Shown: positions 16,968 through 26,311 of the stretch, one piece after another
Layout of the letters: each line of letters begins with the position of its first letter
How positions within the stretch are numbered: the first letter of the stretch is position 1
Source of the DNA: Sphingobium sp. 15-1
Lineage (GTDB): Bacteria > Pseudomonadota > Alphaproteobacteria > Sphingomonadales > Sphingomonadaceae
Direction of reading: 5' to 3'
Assembly: GCF_013375535.1 (NCBI RefSeq)
Contig: NZ_JABXJG010000002.1
Coordinates: forward strand, 930,001 to 994,000
DNA: 64,000 bases
Translations under genes and position numbers: made by a program
Notes under the pieces: model-generated
What the model was told of the DNA's origin: nothing
Database searches by the model: none
Seen by the model: the letters and a program-made list of their open reading frames with translations, nothing else

Positions 16968-18548
16968 TCAAGCCGTCCGGGCGAGGCGAATATGGCGCAC
17001 CGGCCCGAAGTCGAGACGAAGCCCATTCCCATCGAAATCGAGAGTCATGATACCGCAGATGGGCGAAAAGCGGGTCTGCTCGATCCGCCAAATATCGGCG
17101 GCAATGGGCGTCAGCTTATAATCTGCCCAGCCATGGCGCCCCTGCAACGTTGCGCCGGCTCCGTTCCCGTCCTCGGTCAGGATCACGGTCAGGTCGAAAT
17201 TGTCCGAACGATAGCTGCCGACCCGGTTCCCAAGCATTGCGCCATCATCGACCGCAATCTCGTCCAGACGATCCTCGTCGTCAAAATCGGTCAGCACGAT
17301 CGCGTCACCGTCGACGCGGACCGAGCGCTGGAGGAACGCCGCCGGGGCGGGAAGCTGCAACACGCCTGTCTCGTCGGGCGTCACCGGAATGGCGGCACCG
17401 CCGTCGACCGTCAGCAGATGGTTGCCTTCCTTGTCCCCCAGGGTGACGACGCGCCCGTCGCGCTTCGACACGAAGGCGCCCGTTCGCTTTTCATATTCTG
17501 CCTTTTCCGCCACCGGCGCCAAGCCATTGACCATGGCATCGATAATCTGGAATGCCAGCACGCTGGCGCTCACATCCGACCGGTTGACCCCGATGCTGAT
17601 GTCGAGCTTTGCGCTTGGAACCTTTATCATCTGCGAATTGCCGCTCATCACGTCGCCCGCATGGTGGACCACGTCGATGCCCCGATAGCTGTCGCAGAAA
17701 AGGCCGAAGCCATAACGGGTCGACCATCCGCTTGCGAGAAGCTGCGGCTCCCGCATGCGCCGCCAACTCTCCTGATTGCCGATGACCGGCGCATCCATAT
17801 GTTTCAGCCAAACCAGCATGTCGGCCATCGTTGAGACCATGCCGCCCGCGCCGCTCAGTTCCATGCTCATATGCGTCTTGGAGAAAACACCGCGCGCGTC
17901 CCGGAAATGCAACGCCGCGCTGTTCGGCACGAAGTCGCTGTCCCATCGCCGCAGCATCGTGTCGTGCATCCCGGCGGGCATGAATATACGCTCGCGCAGC
18001 ACTTGCTCCAGCGGCTGCCCGCTGATCTTTTCGATGGCGGCGCTGAGCAAGACATAACCGCCGTTATTATAGCTCCACCGCGTTCCCGGCTCGAAATCGA
18101 CATCGTCGATCGTCTCGTAATAGGCGAGGATCTGCCGGTCGGTGACGGGGCGATCTACCCCGTGCATCGCCATGGTGAGCCAGAATGGATCGCGGATGCC
18201 GCTGATATGGCTCATCAACGAAGGGATTTTCGCGCAGGCAACAGCCGGCTTCAGGCCATCGACATAGCGGCCGATCTCGTCGTCGATCCCCGCCAGCCCC
18301 TCTTCGCAGAGAAGCAGGTAGGCAAGGCAGGCGAAATGCTTGGTGGTCGATCCGACCCGCATCCGGGTGTGCGGCGTCAGGAGGATCGGCAACTCCATGT
18401 TCGCAAGGCCGAAGCCCTTGGCATAGACGGGCACGCCGTCGATCGCGATGCCAACGGCCGCGCCTGGCAACCGGCCTTGGTCGACTTTCGCGAAAATCCT
18501 GTCGATTTCGGCTTCGTCAAAGCGGGTGCTGATCTCTTCGGCGGCCAC
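16968..18548 (-). CDS. Serine hydrolase, beta-lactamase/D-aminopeptidase (S12) family
   Basis: A 526-residue penicillin-binding-like hydrolase. The catalytic SxxK is STTK (Ser67, Lys70), the YxN motif is SYNNGGY, and HHAGD supplies the third motif. After the ~330-residue catalytic domain there are about 190 residues of beta-rich C-terminal domains (NRVGSYRSDNFDLTVILTEDG...), the architecture of Ochrobactrum D-aminopeptidase. The GTG at 18548 has AAGGAG seven bases upstream and is preferred over the longer frame to 18662. No signal peptide is seen, so it is probably cytoplasmic. Release of N-terminal D-amino acids fits its neighbours; esterase activity is the alternative. Confidence 0.85.
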   Translation of the reverse strand: MAAEEISTRFDEAEIDRIFAKVDQGRLPGAAVGIAIDGVPVYAKGFGLANMELPILLTPHTRMRVGSTTKHFACLAYLLLCEEGLAGIDDEIGRYVDGLKPAVACAKIPSLMSHISGIRDPFWLTMAMHGVDRPVTDRQILAYYETIDDVDFEPGTRWSYNNGGYVLLSAAIEKISGQPLEQVLRERIFMPAGMHDTMLRRWDSDFVPNSAALHFRDARGVFSKTHMSMELSGAGGMVSTMADMLVWLKHMDAPVIGNQESWRRMREPQLLASGWSTRYGFGLFCDSYRGIDVVHHAGDVMSGNSQMIKVPSAKLDISIGVNRSDVSASVLAFQIIDAMVNGLAPVAEKAEYEKRTGAFVSKRDGRVVTLGDKEGNHLLTVDGGAAIPVTPDETGVLQLPAPAAFLQRSVRVDGDAIVLTDFDDEDRLDEIAVDDGAMLGNRVGSYRSDNFDLTVILTEDGNGAGATLQGRHGWADYKLTPIAADIWRIEQTRFSPICGIMTLDFDGNGLRLDFGPVRHIRLARTA

Positions 18549-18731
18549 GATCACACTCCTTTTGGCCTCATTCAGGATCCCGACAAGATCCGATGTTCGG
18601 CCGAACCTTGCCCAAGGCTCGCCCGGATCGGCAACATCTTTCTCAACAAGATGCCGGGGCACATGATGGTTTCACCCACCCGGCCCCCGGCTCCAACTCT
18701 TATCTCAGGACCCGTACCACGAGTCACCGGA

Positions 18732-21029
18732 TCAATATTTGATGGTGAAGGTGCCGCCGAAGGTCCGCGGCGGACCATAGGACGCCAGCACGATGCCCAG
18801 ACCCGGAAGGTCGTTGAGATAGGTCTTGTATACCGACTTGGTCAGGTTCTTCACCCAGGCGGTCAAAGCCCAGCGGTCATCGGATGCGGCTACGCCGACC
18901 TGCGCACCGACCACCCAATAGGAGCCGACCTTCGACACCGGCGAATTGCTCGCCTGAAGAAATTGCGAGGAGCGGTAGTTGCCGTTCATGGCCAGGTTGA
19001 GCTTCAGATCGCTGCCGATGTCGGTCGAGTAGGAAGCGTCACCCGTGAAGGTCCACTTTGGCGAGTTGACCGTAGAATTGCCCTGCAGGCTCCTGCCGCC
19101 CGCCGTGATGGCGCTGTCGATTTTGGAGTGCAGATAGCCACCGGCCGCGCCGAACTGAAGACCCTGAACAGGCTGCCACTGCACATCCAGCTCGACGCCA
19201 TCGGTCTTCACACCGGCCGCGTTGGTCGTCACCGGGACGGGCGAGGTCGGGCTATCGACATTGATGAAGCCGTTCTTGAAATCATAGTGGAAAACGGCGC
19301 CGTTGACCTGCAACGTCCGACCGGCGAGGACCGACTTGAAACCGGCTTCATAGGCGGTGATCTTTTCCGGCGACAGCGACGTGAACGCCGCCTGCGAGTC
19401 AGCGAAAACGACATTGAACGCACCGGAACGGAAACCGCTCGAAACATTCGCATAGATCAGCAGCTTGTCGATGGCGTCACTGTTGATCTCGGGCTTCCAC
19501 TCGGCGCCGAACTTGTAAGAGACATTCTTGTCGTTGCGCTTGCCGCCGCCGGGCACGGCGGACGAAGTCGACAGGGGGAAGATCAGAGAGGTGGGCTTCT
19601 CCTGACCCTTCACCGTCGACAGGCCATCGGCCAGCCACGTCCCGCCCTTGATCCGAAGGCTTTCATTGCTGTAGCGCAGACCCGCGATCAGCGACAGTTG
19701 ATCGGTGATGGCGAAGTCGTTGTGGAAGAAGATGGCGCGGGCATTCACCTTCTGCGTGAAGTCGGTGTAGAGGTTCGTCGCACCATCGAGGATGATCAGG
19801 CCCGAATGCACGGCGAGATCGTCATGCTGATAATAAGCGCCGAGGACGTAGTTCCATCGGCTGGGCTTATTCTGCGAGATCCGGATTTCCTGCGAATACT
19901 GATTGATGTTGAACGCTTCGTACGAGTCGAGCGAGTTGACCGGCGACGAGTCCGAATCCTCGACGATGAAGCGGTTGAACTTCTGATAGCTCGAAATCGA
20001 GACCAGCTTGGTCCAGCCCAGATCGCGCTCGATGCGGGCGGTGAAGCCGACCTGCTTGGCGTGCATCTGGTGCGGAAGATTGTTGTTGGTCGTGTAAGGG
20101 TTCTGGTCGCCCGGATAGCCGCCATCGAGCGCCCGGACGCAATCGGCATCGGCGCCGTTCAGCGTGCCGTTCAGGTAAGGCTGGCAGAATTGCGGGTTGC
20201 CCGCCGCCAGCGATTCCGGCGTGAAGACGCCCGGAACGTCATAGGGAGCCAACTGGCTGTTGTCCCGCCCATAGTTGGCGGACAGTAGCACATCCGTCTT
20301 GCTGTCATGGAAGGCCAACTGACCGCGCAGCGCCCACTTCCGGTCGTAGCCCTCGGTCTTGCCGGTCAGGGTGTTGCGATAATAGCCCTGACCCTGATGG
20401 GTGGTGAAGCCGGACAGACGGGCAGACACCGTGTCGGACAGCGGACCGCTGACATAACCCTCGGCGCGCAGCGTCTCATAAGTGTCGTAACCCAGAGTGC
20501 CGCCGATGGTGAAGTGGTCGGTCGGCTTGCGGCTGTAGAAGTTGAGCGCACCGCCGGTGGTGTTGCGGCCGAACAGCGTTCCCTGCGGCCCCTTGAGCGC
20601 TTCGACACGGTCAAGGTCGAAGATCAACAACGGCGTCATGATGCTCTTCGAAAGATAGACGTCATCGATATGCGTCGCGACCGGCGGGTCGAAATTACCG
20701 GCGAAAACGTTGACGCCGATACCACGAATGTTGAACGAATTCTGCCCGACGCCGTAATTTATCTGGACGTTGGGAAGAACCGATGCGAGTTCGGTGACTT
20801 CGCGGATATTATGCTTCGAGAGCATGTCTGGCGTGACGACCGACATGGTGATGCCGACATCTTGCGCAGACTGCGAACGCTTCTGGGCGGTAACGACAAT
20901 GTCCGCCAGTCCGCCGCCATCGCTCGCCTGCTCCTGCGCAAGGACAGGTGCGGCCCATCCCATCAGGCTGGTGGTCGCAAAAAGGGAGCCCATGGCCGCC
21001 CTCATGAAACCCGCTTTTGAAATCATCAT
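18732..21029 (-). CDS. TonB-dependent outer-membrane receptor
   Basis: A 765-residue receptor with a signal peptide ending near PVLAQ, a plug domain beginning IVVTAQKRSQSAQDVG (with SFNIRGIGVN and VEALKGPQGTLFGRNTTGG), and a 22-strand barrel ending in TFGGTFTIKY. The start at 21029 (tandem ATG codons, GGGGGG upstream) is preferred over 21059. It is a close paralogue of the receptor at 28697-30988 and has the same palindrome upstream (copy B, 208 bases before the start). It is probably for uptake of the substrate degraded by this region; a non-siderophore ligand is inference. Confidence 0.92.
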   Translation of the reverse strand: MMISKAGFMRAAMGSLFATTSLMGWAAPVLAQEQASDGGGLADIVVTAQKRSQSAQDVGITMSVVTPDMLSKHNIREVTELASVLPNVQINYGVGQNSFNIRGIGVNVFAGNFDPPVATHIDDVYLSKSIMTPLLIFDLDRVEALKGPQGTLFGRNTTGGALNFYSRKPTDHFTIGGTLGYDTYETLRAEGYVSGPLSDTVSARLSGFTTHQGQGYYRNTLTGKTEGYDRKWALRGQLAFHDSKTDVLLSANYGRDNSQLAPYDVPGVFTPESLAAGNPQFCQPYLNGTLNGADADCVRALDGGYPGDQNPYTTNNNLPHQMHAKQVGFTARIERDLGWTKLVSISSYQKFNRFIVEDSDSSPVNSLDSYEAFNINQYSQEIRISQNKPSRWNYVLGAYYQHDDLAVHSGLIILDGATNLYTDFTQKVNARAIFFHNDFAITDQLSLIAGLRYSNESLRIKGGTWLADGLSTVKGQEKPTSLIFPLSTSSAVPGGGKRNDKNVSYKFGAEWKPEINSDAIDKLLIYANVSSGFRSGAFNVVFADSQAAFTSLSPEKITAYEAGFKSVLAGRTLQVNGAVFHYDFKNGFINVDSPTSPVPVTTNAAGVKTDGVELDVQWQPVQGLQFGAAGGYLHSKIDSAITAGGRSLQGNSTVNSPKWTFTGDASYSTDIGSDLKLNLAMNGNYRSSQFLQASNSPVSKVGSYWVVGAQVGVAASDDRWALTAWVKNLTKSVYKTYLNDLPGLGIVLASYGPPRTFGGTFTIKY

Positions 21030-21389
21030 CTTCAACCCCCCAATTCCTTTGCCGATCATATTGGGCGTACTCTCAGCACCTGATGCACGGAAAATCAGGC
21101 GGAGTCTCCGCCTGGACCCAGCAGTTCAATCCCGCGGCCGCCTTCTTGTCGGCTGTTCCGCATCGCGAAATTCCTCCGGTTGGACGATGGTTAAATGACT
21201 TTTCGATTACATCCAATGTCGCGGCCAACAGCCGTTGGTTGCTTTTTGAGCAACAATCCTTTCGGAGCGTGGTAGCCGCTGCTCTGAGGCTCGTCTACGA
21301 CGCTGTCTGGCAGCCAAAAACCAATCAGGCCAGCCAGGCTAAGGGTGCCCGGCTGACCTGATACCATCGGTCAGCAATGCGATCGGCCG
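21030..21389. other. 360-bp intergenic region upstream of the first TonB receptor
   Basis: No gene seen. It holds the promoter of the leftward TonB receptor and the palindrome copy B (21238-21254). The right end is the 3' flank of the leftward PfpI-family gene at 21390. Confidence 0.5.
21238..21254. promoter_or_regulatory. Palindromic operator candidate, copy B
   Basis: GTTGCTTTTTGAGCAAC: perfect 6-bp arms around 5 bases. It starts 208 bases upstream of the TonB receptor start codon at 21029. Confidence 0.6.
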
Positions 21390-22061
21390 TCAGACCTGCG
21401 GCACGAAGCCTCCAACGCTGCGCAATGCGTCGCCGAACATGGCGTCGAAGGCCTTCAGCACATCGGGGGGAGCCGTCTCAGGCCGGCCCGCGTTGAAAGG
21501 CGGTTGGGGCGCATATTCGATAATCAGTTGCTGGGCCTGCGCCGTCGTTTCGCCAAAGACCTCCGCCGCCACGACAAGTGCAAAGTCGATACCCGATGTC
21601 ACGCCGCCCCCGCTGAAAAAGCGGCCGTCGCGCACGACGCGGGCGTCGTCGGGAATGGCGCCATAATTGGAAAGCAGATGGCGGAAAGACCAATGGCATG
21701 CGCTGCGCCGTCCTTTCAGCAAGCCCGCCTGCGCGAGAACCAGCGAACCGTTGCAGACCGACGTGACATAACGCGCATCCGCGGCGAGCCGCTGGATGTG
21801 CCCCAGAACTTCCGGCGTCGTCATCGTGCTCTGGTCACCGCCGCCAGGAATGCAAATGAGATCGCATCGCTCAATGTCGGAAAGCTTCTCCATGCCCCTG
21901 TAAACCAGACCCGACTCTGTTTCGAGATCGCCGCCATCCGGACTCGCAAGCCGGATCCTGACGTTGGGAATCCGGAAAAAGACCTCATAAGGTCCGGCGA
22001 AGTCGAGCTGGTCGAACTTTGGATAGAGGACAAACAATATTTCAAATGGCTCGCTCAACAT
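21390..22061 (-). CDS. DJ-1/PfpI family protein, isonitrile-hydratase (InhA)-like
   Basis: A 223-residue stand-alone PfpI-domain protein. Several stretches closely follow Pseudomonas isonitrile hydratase InhA: QLDFAGPYEVF (with the acidic residue Asp20), YVTSVCNGSLVLAQAGLL (Cys103), GGGVTSGIDFALVVAAEVFG and IEYAPQPPFNAG. InhA needs the Thr right after its nucleophilic Cys; here that residue is Asn104, so isonitrile hydration is doubtful. It is divergent from a GlxA-type regulator at 22183 and may be that regulator's target. Confidence 0.85.
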   Translation of the reverse strand: MLSEPFEILFVLYPKFDQLDFAGPYEVFFRIPNVRIRLASPDGGDLETESGLVYRGMEKLSDIERCDLICIPGGGDQSTMTTPEVLGHIQRLAADARYVTSVCNGSLVLAQAGLLKGRRSACHWSFRHLLSNYGAIPDDARVVRDGRFFSGGGVTSGIDFALVVAAEVFGETTAQAQQLIIEYAPQPPFNAGRPETAPPDVLKAFDAMFGDALRSVGGFVPQV

Positions 22062-22182
22062 ATGTCTCCAGTTGATCTACTGCCTTTTACCTCGCTGCCG
22101 CATTGACCTGAAGGTCGAATTTCCGGCAAATAAGGTCATATCCGGCGGTGATGCCGCCTTTTCCTGAAACGAGGAATTCTCA

Positions 22183-23136
22183 ATGCGGATCGCCTGCCTT
22201 CTGTTTGAGGATTTTCTGCTGCTCGATGCGGCCGGCGCGCTGGGAGCGTTTGAACTGGCCGCTCGTACGGGCTGCACGGGCTATTCCATCGAGATGATCG
22301 CCGCAGCGCCCGGACCGGTACGCAGCAGTTCTGGAACGACGCTGCTTGCCGAGGATCTGCGGGACTGCGAGGACTTCCACACTCTGCTCATTCCCGGCGG
22401 GGATGGCGCGCATGACAGTGCGAAGTATCGCGATCTGATCCCCTTCATCCAACAGACGGCTCGGGCCGGGCGACGAATTGCAAGCGTATGTTCCGGCGCG
22501 TTCGTCCTGGCGGAGGCCGGCCTCCTGAACAATCGACGGGCAGCGACGCACTGGAACGGCGCGCTCGAGCTTAGCCAGCGATTTCCGAAGGTCATTGTCG
22601 ATGCGGAAAGCCTCTTCGTCCGCGACCATAACGTCTGGACGTCGGCCGGCGTCGTGGCCGGGATAGACCTCGCCCTCGCGCTGATCGAAAACGACTATGG
22701 TTCGGAGATCGCGCGGCGCGTTTCGCAGTTGCTGGTTGTGCCTTTCCGCCGAGCCGGAACGCAGACGCAACACTCCGCCCTTCTCGACAATCTTGCGCCC
22801 AGCAACCGGTTCGGTGACTTGCTGGCATGGGCCCGCCAGAATTTGACCCAGCGCCTGGATGTGGAAGCGCTCGCCGACCGTGCCAGATTAAGCGCGCGGC
22901 AATTTTCGCGGTCCTTCAGGGCGTCGGTCGGCATGTCGCCGGCCAAGGCCATCGAGCAGTTGCGAGTCGAGAGCGCGCGGCCCGCGATCGAGAGCGATGC
23001 GAAATCGCTGGAGCAGATCGCGCGGGATTGCGGATTTGGCGACGCCGAAAGGATGACACGGTCGTTCCGGCGCCTGACCGGCGAAACCCCGCAGGCGCTG
23101 CGGCGGCGGGCACGCGAAAGGACGGGCAGCGCTTAG
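22183..23136 (+). CDS. GlxA-type AraC-family regulator (DJ-1/PfpI domain plus HTH)
   Basis: A 317-residue regulator: PfpI-like domain (MRIACLLFEDFLLLDAAGAL; cysteine elbow IASVCSGAFVLAEAGLL; RRAATHW) followed by an AraC HTH (ALADRARLSARQFSRSFRA, then IARDCGFGDAERMTRSFRR and GETPQALRRR). It is the second GlxA-type regulator in the window. It is transcribed divergently from the InhA-like gene. Its stop codon lies inside the left end of the palindromic element at 23133-23291. Confidence 0.88.
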   Translation: MRIACLLFEDFLLLDAAGALGAFELAARTGCTGYSIEMIAAAPGPVRSSSGTTLLAEDLRDCEDFHTLLIPGGDGAHDSAKYRDLIPFIQQTARAGRRIASVCSGAFVLAEAGLLNNRRAATHWNGALELSQRFPKVIVDAESLFVRDHNVWTSAGVVAGIDLALALIENDYGSEIARRVSQLLVVPFRRAGTQTQHSALLDNLAPSNRFGDLLAWARQNLTQRLDVEALADRARLSARQFSRSFRASVGMSPAKAIEQLRVESARPAIESDAKSLEQIARDCGFGDAERMTRSFRRLTGETPQALRRRARERTGSA

Positions 23137-23291
23137 AGCCTGTTTGAGAATGCGCCTATTGGCGCATTGCGGCACCAGCCCTCTCCCCCACCCGGCCACC
23201 CAACGGCAGTATTTTATGGGTGGCCGGGTGGGGGAGAGGGCTGGTGCCGCCTCGGAAATCGCTCTTCCGCGATTTCTCAAACCGACTCTTA
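23133..23291. repeat. Three-hairpin (cloverleaf) palindromic element
   Basis: The closing arms are imperfect inverted repeats (23133-23150 with 23274-23291, 15 of 18 match; TTTGAGAA/TTCTCAAA core). Between them lie three hairpins. The first is AATGCGCC/GGCGCATT (23149-23168). The second is a perfect 34-bp stem (23169-23202 with 23217-23250). The third is GAAATCGC/GCGATTTC (23255-23276). The left arm overlaps the stop codon of the upstream regulator. It is non-coding and looks like a REP/MITE-type element or a very stable RNA 3' end. Confidence 0.8.
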
Positions 23292-23358
23292 GAACTCTAC
23301 TTATGGTCGGCACGCCTCCCCGGACTCTAGCCATCATGCATCCCGGTCAAGCAATGGC

Positions 23359-24300
23359 TCAATTCTGAAACCAACTGAGCGCGGCAAGCCTTTTGAGAAC
23401 GGCGGTTTCAGCGATGGACTTGATGCGCCGCGGCGGGACGACCAGTTGCGCTTCGGCAGCTTCCAGCGAGGCGTTGCGGATACGAAGGGTTTTGACCAGA
23501 CCCGTCTCAAGCTGACGCTGGACCAGGATTTTCGGCAATATCGTAAGGCCCAGGCCGGACGTCACGAAATGCCGCAGCGCCTCGAGCGAGTTGGTGATCA
23601 TCGTTCGAGGCAAGTCCACCTGGGCCGTATGCTCGGCCGATTTGATGAGCTGGCCGATGCCGAATTCCGGAGGCACCAGACAGAGCGACTGGTTGAGCAG
23701 ATTCTGCAGCGTCAAGGCGCCTTCCTGACGCGCCAGCGGGTGATCATGTCGCGCAATCACGTAAAGCGGGTGTCGCTTTCGCGCATGAATCTCGACTGCA
23801 TTGTGGGGTGGTGGCGCAAAAGCGAGACCAATATTGATCCGCTCTTCAGCGATGAGGCGCATGACCGAAGCCACCGGCATCGAGTTCAACGTGATCTGGA
23901 CATTCGGATATTTGACGCAAAAATCGTTGAGGACCGTTTCGATGACCGCTTCGATGAAACCTTCGCTACAGGCGATTTGGACGTCGCCCCGCTGTAGACC
24001 CTTCAGTTCCTCAAGTTGGGTGAGCATTGTCTTCTCGTCCGACACGCGGCGCCGATAAAAGTCGAGCACCAGCCGCGCGGCTTCGGTCGGCAGCACGCCT
24101 CGCCCGTGACGATCAAGCAGAACCGTATCCAGCTCCCGCTCCAGAAGTTGAATTTGCCTGCTGATAACGGACGGCTCGATGCTGAGCTTGTCTGCGGCTC
24201 CACGGATCGACTTCGCTTCCACCGCGGCATACAGATAGCCGAGCCGGCGTTCGCTCAGCCCGCCTCGAGAAACGGGTTCGAGTTCGTCCCTGATCACCAT
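23359..24300 (-). CDS. LysR-family transcriptional regulator
   Basis: A 313-residue LysR protein with an N-terminal winged HTH (GYLYAAVEAKSIRGAADKLS, then SVISRQIQLLERELDTVLLDR) and a substrate-binding effector domain. The frame begins at a TTG (24330), but the ATG at 24300 with GGAG upstream is preferred. A copy of the 17-bp palindrome (24315-24331) begins 15 bases upstream of this start, between lysR and the divergent ridA-dadA operon. That placement fits LysR autoregulation and makes this protein the prime candidate for recognising all five copies. The link is inferred, not shown. Confidence 0.88.
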   Translation of the reverse strand: MVIRDELEPVSRGGLSERRLGYLYAAVEAKSIRGAADKLSIEPSVISRQIQLLERELDTVLLDRHGRGVLPTEAARLVLDFYRRRVSDEKTMLTQLEELKGLQRGDVQIACSEGFIEAVIETVLNDFCVKYPNVQITLNSMPVASVMRLIAEERINIGLAFAPPPHNAVEIHARKRHPLYVIARHDHPLARQEGALTLQNLLNQSLCLVPPEFGIGQLIKSAEHTAQVDLPRTMITNSLEALRHFVTSGLGLTILPKILVQRQLETGLVKTLRIRNASLEAAEAQLVVPPRRIKSIAETAVLKRLAALSWFQN

Positions 24301-24314
24301 TGTCTCCGACGTGC

Positions 24315-24331
24315 GTTGCTCAAAAGGCAAC
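24315..24331. promoter_or_regulatory. Palindromic operator candidate, copy D
   Basis: GTTGCTCAAAAGGCAAC: arms differ at one position. It lies 15 bases upstream of lysR (24300) and 246 bases upstream of the divergent ridA-like start (24578). Confidence 0.6.
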
Positions 24332-24577
24332 TAATCCGAACCTAACGTCGCATTGATGGTCAGTTCTTGTCAATGTAGCGATTCAATGAACGCACAATGG
24401 CGGCCAGCCGGGGCGCGTCCCGTTTGCCCAAGCTTCCCCACGTCGCGCAAGGTGATCGAGAGGGCGAAAACACTGACTGCAAACGCGATGGCCAGCTTGC
24501 GGGCGGCCACCGCAGCGGTAGTCATGACTTTAAATCACCGAACAGTTTCAGTCCTCTACACCAAAAGGATCTTATAA

Positions 24578-24955
24578 ATGCAAGCTTTCGGCGACGATGT
24601 TATCGGACCCACCGGCAAGGTCATCCCCATCACCCCAGCGGTTCAAGTCGGGAACCTCATCTTCCTGTCCGGACAGGTCGCGATGCGCGAAGGCAAGGTC
24701 ATTGGCACCACGATCGAGGAACAGACCCATGTCGTACTTGACAATATTGCGGGTCTCCTCGCCCCGCTGGGAAAGTCTCTGGCCGATGTCGCCAAAGTAA
24801 CCGTCTGGCTCGTGAACAGCGCTGATTTTGCCGGCTTCAACGCCATTTATGCCGAGCGTTTCGCCAAGCCTTATCCCGGACGATCGACCGTGGTTTCACA
24901 ATTGCTGATCCCGAGCGCGCTCATCGAAATCGAGGTCATCGTGACAGCCGAATGA
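24578..24955 (+). CDS. RidA family enamine/imine deaminase
   Basis: A 125-residue RidA/YjgF/YER057c-family protein. Visible features are IFLSGQVAMREGKV, the THVVLDNIAGLLAPLGKSLADVAKVTVWL core, and the conserved Arg in PYPGRSTVV that contacts substrate carboxylate. RidA proteins hydrolyse the 2-imino acids released by PLP enzymes or amino acid oxidases. It is followed 26 bases later by the DadA-like dehydrogenase, whose product is exactly such an imino acid. AAAAGGA lies about ten bases before the ATG. It is divergent from lysR and has palindrome copy D upstream. Confidence 0.92.
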   Translation: MQAFGDDVIGPTGKVIPITPAVQVGNLIFLSGQVAMREGKVIGTTIEEQTHVVLDNIAGLLAPLGKSLADVAKVTVWLVNSADFAGFNAIYAERFAKPYPGRSTVVSQLLIPSALIEIEVIVTAE

Positions 24956-24981
24956 CCGTTCCCTTCTGAGGCTCCTCCTCC

Positions 24982-26232
24982 ATGTCAACACAATCGAAAC
25001 AGATCATCGTGCTAGGGGCGGGAATGGTTGGCACCAGCGCCGCGCTTGCATTGCAGGCGCGGGGCTACGATGTCGCGCTGATCGATCGCGCCGCACCGGG
25101 CAGCGAAACGAGTTACGGGAACGCCGGAGTCATCCAGGGCGAAGCGCATGAACCCTATGCCCTGCCCCGCGATCTCGCTGACTTGCGGGGTATTGCCCTC
25201 AAACAGAACAATGCCGTCGACTGGGACTTTCGCGGCCTTTTGAAAGCAGCGCCTTCGCTACTCCCCTACTGGTATAATTCGGCGCCCAAGCGCCATCGGC
25301 GCATCAGTCAGATCTATTCGGCGCTGGTGCGGCGGGCGACCAGCGATCACGGCTCGCTAATCGCCGCCTCGGGCGCGGAAGCGCTGATCCGGCGTGACGG
25401 TTACCGTCTCATCTTCCGCGAGGCAGCGCCCTTCGATCTGATGGCGCGCAAGGCGGAGTCGTGGAAGGCCCGCTATGATATATGCTTTTCAGTCGAGGAC
25501 GGCGATAGGCTGGCGGCTGCCGAACCGGCTCTTCGGCAACGGCTGGCAGGCGCGATCCGCTGGCATGATGCCTGGACTTGCAAGGATCCCGGCGGTCTGG
25601 TCAGAGCCTATGCGTCGCTGTTTCGCAAACGCGGCGGTGAGGAGGTCAGGGCCGACATTGTGGGGCTGGACACCGGCCCGGGATGGCGCGTGCGCACCAG
25701 CGTCGGCGTGTTCGAGGCGGAGCATCTGGTCGTCGCGCTCGGCCCATGGTCGCCGCAGGTGCTGGAGCCGCTCGGCTATCACTTCCCCATGATCCGCAAG
25801 CGCGGATATCATATGCATTTCACGCCGGCCGGCCCCCTCCCGAATGTGCCCATGATCGATGCGGAGGTCAGCGCAGTCTATGCGCCGATGCGCGCCGGCC
25901 TGCGGATCTGCACGGGGGCGGATCTGTCGATCGACCGCCGCGAGCCGATGCCACGGCAATTGCGGCGCGCTCATGCGGCGGCATCGGAATTGCTCGACCT
26001 CGGAGAACCGGTCGAGGCGTCCGCATGGCGCGGTGAGCGCCCATGCATGCCCGGTATGCTGCCCATCGTTGGCGCGGCCCAGCACCATCACGGGCTTTGG
26101 TTCGATTTCGGCCACGGCCATCAGGGCTTCACGCTAGGGCCGACGACCGGCGCACTGCTCGCCGGGCTGATTGCAGGCGAGCCGGATCCGATCGTTCACC
26201 CGCTCGGTCCTTCGAGGCCGACGCACCTCTGA
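24982..26232 (+). CDS. FAD-dependent D-amino acid dehydrogenase (DadA-like)
   Basis: A 416-residue DAO-superfamily flavoprotein. The N-terminal dinucleotide motif is IIVLGAGMVGTSAALAL, followed by ETSYGNAGVI and VVALGPWSPQVLEPLGY. The C-terminal FAD motif contains CMPGMLPIVG, HHGLWFDFGHGHQGFTLGP. This is the DadA pattern. It would oxidise D-amino acids at the inner membrane, passing electrons to the respiratory chain and giving an imino acid handled by the upstream RidA. It forms a two-gene operon with ridA. Glycine-oxidase-like or hydroxyproline-type substrates cannot be excluded. Confidence 0.88.
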   Translation: MSTQSKQIIVLGAGMVGTSAALALQARGYDVALIDRAAPGSETSYGNAGVIQGEAHEPYALPRDLADLRGIALKQNNAVDWDFRGLLKAAPSLLPYWYNSAPKRHRRISQIYSALVRRATSDHGSLIAASGAEALIRRDGYRLIFREAAPFDLMARKAESWKARYDICFSVEDGDRLAAAEPALRQRLAGAIRWHDAWTCKDPGGLVRAYASLFRKRGGEEVRADIVGLDTGPGWRVRTSVGVFEAEHLVVALGPWSPQVLEPLGYHFPMIRKRGYHMHFTPAGPLPNVPMIDAEVSAVYAPMRAGLRICTGADLSIDRREPMPRQLRRAHAAASELLDLGEPVEASAWRGERPCMPGMLPIVGAAQHHHGLWFDFGHGHQGFTLGPTTGALLAGLIAGEPDPIVHPLGPSRPTHL

Positions 26233-26311
26233 CCATGTCGCGGCCCCGATCTTTGATCGACTGACGCCGGCCTCGCAAGAGGCGCGCGCAACAGCTCTCC
26301 CACACAGCATG

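Noticed and set aside
17871..20288. 805-residue open frame on the plus strand opposite the S12 hydrolase and TonB receptor
   Set aside because: High-GC antisense shadow of two real genes with clear motifs; the translation has no recognisable family pattern.
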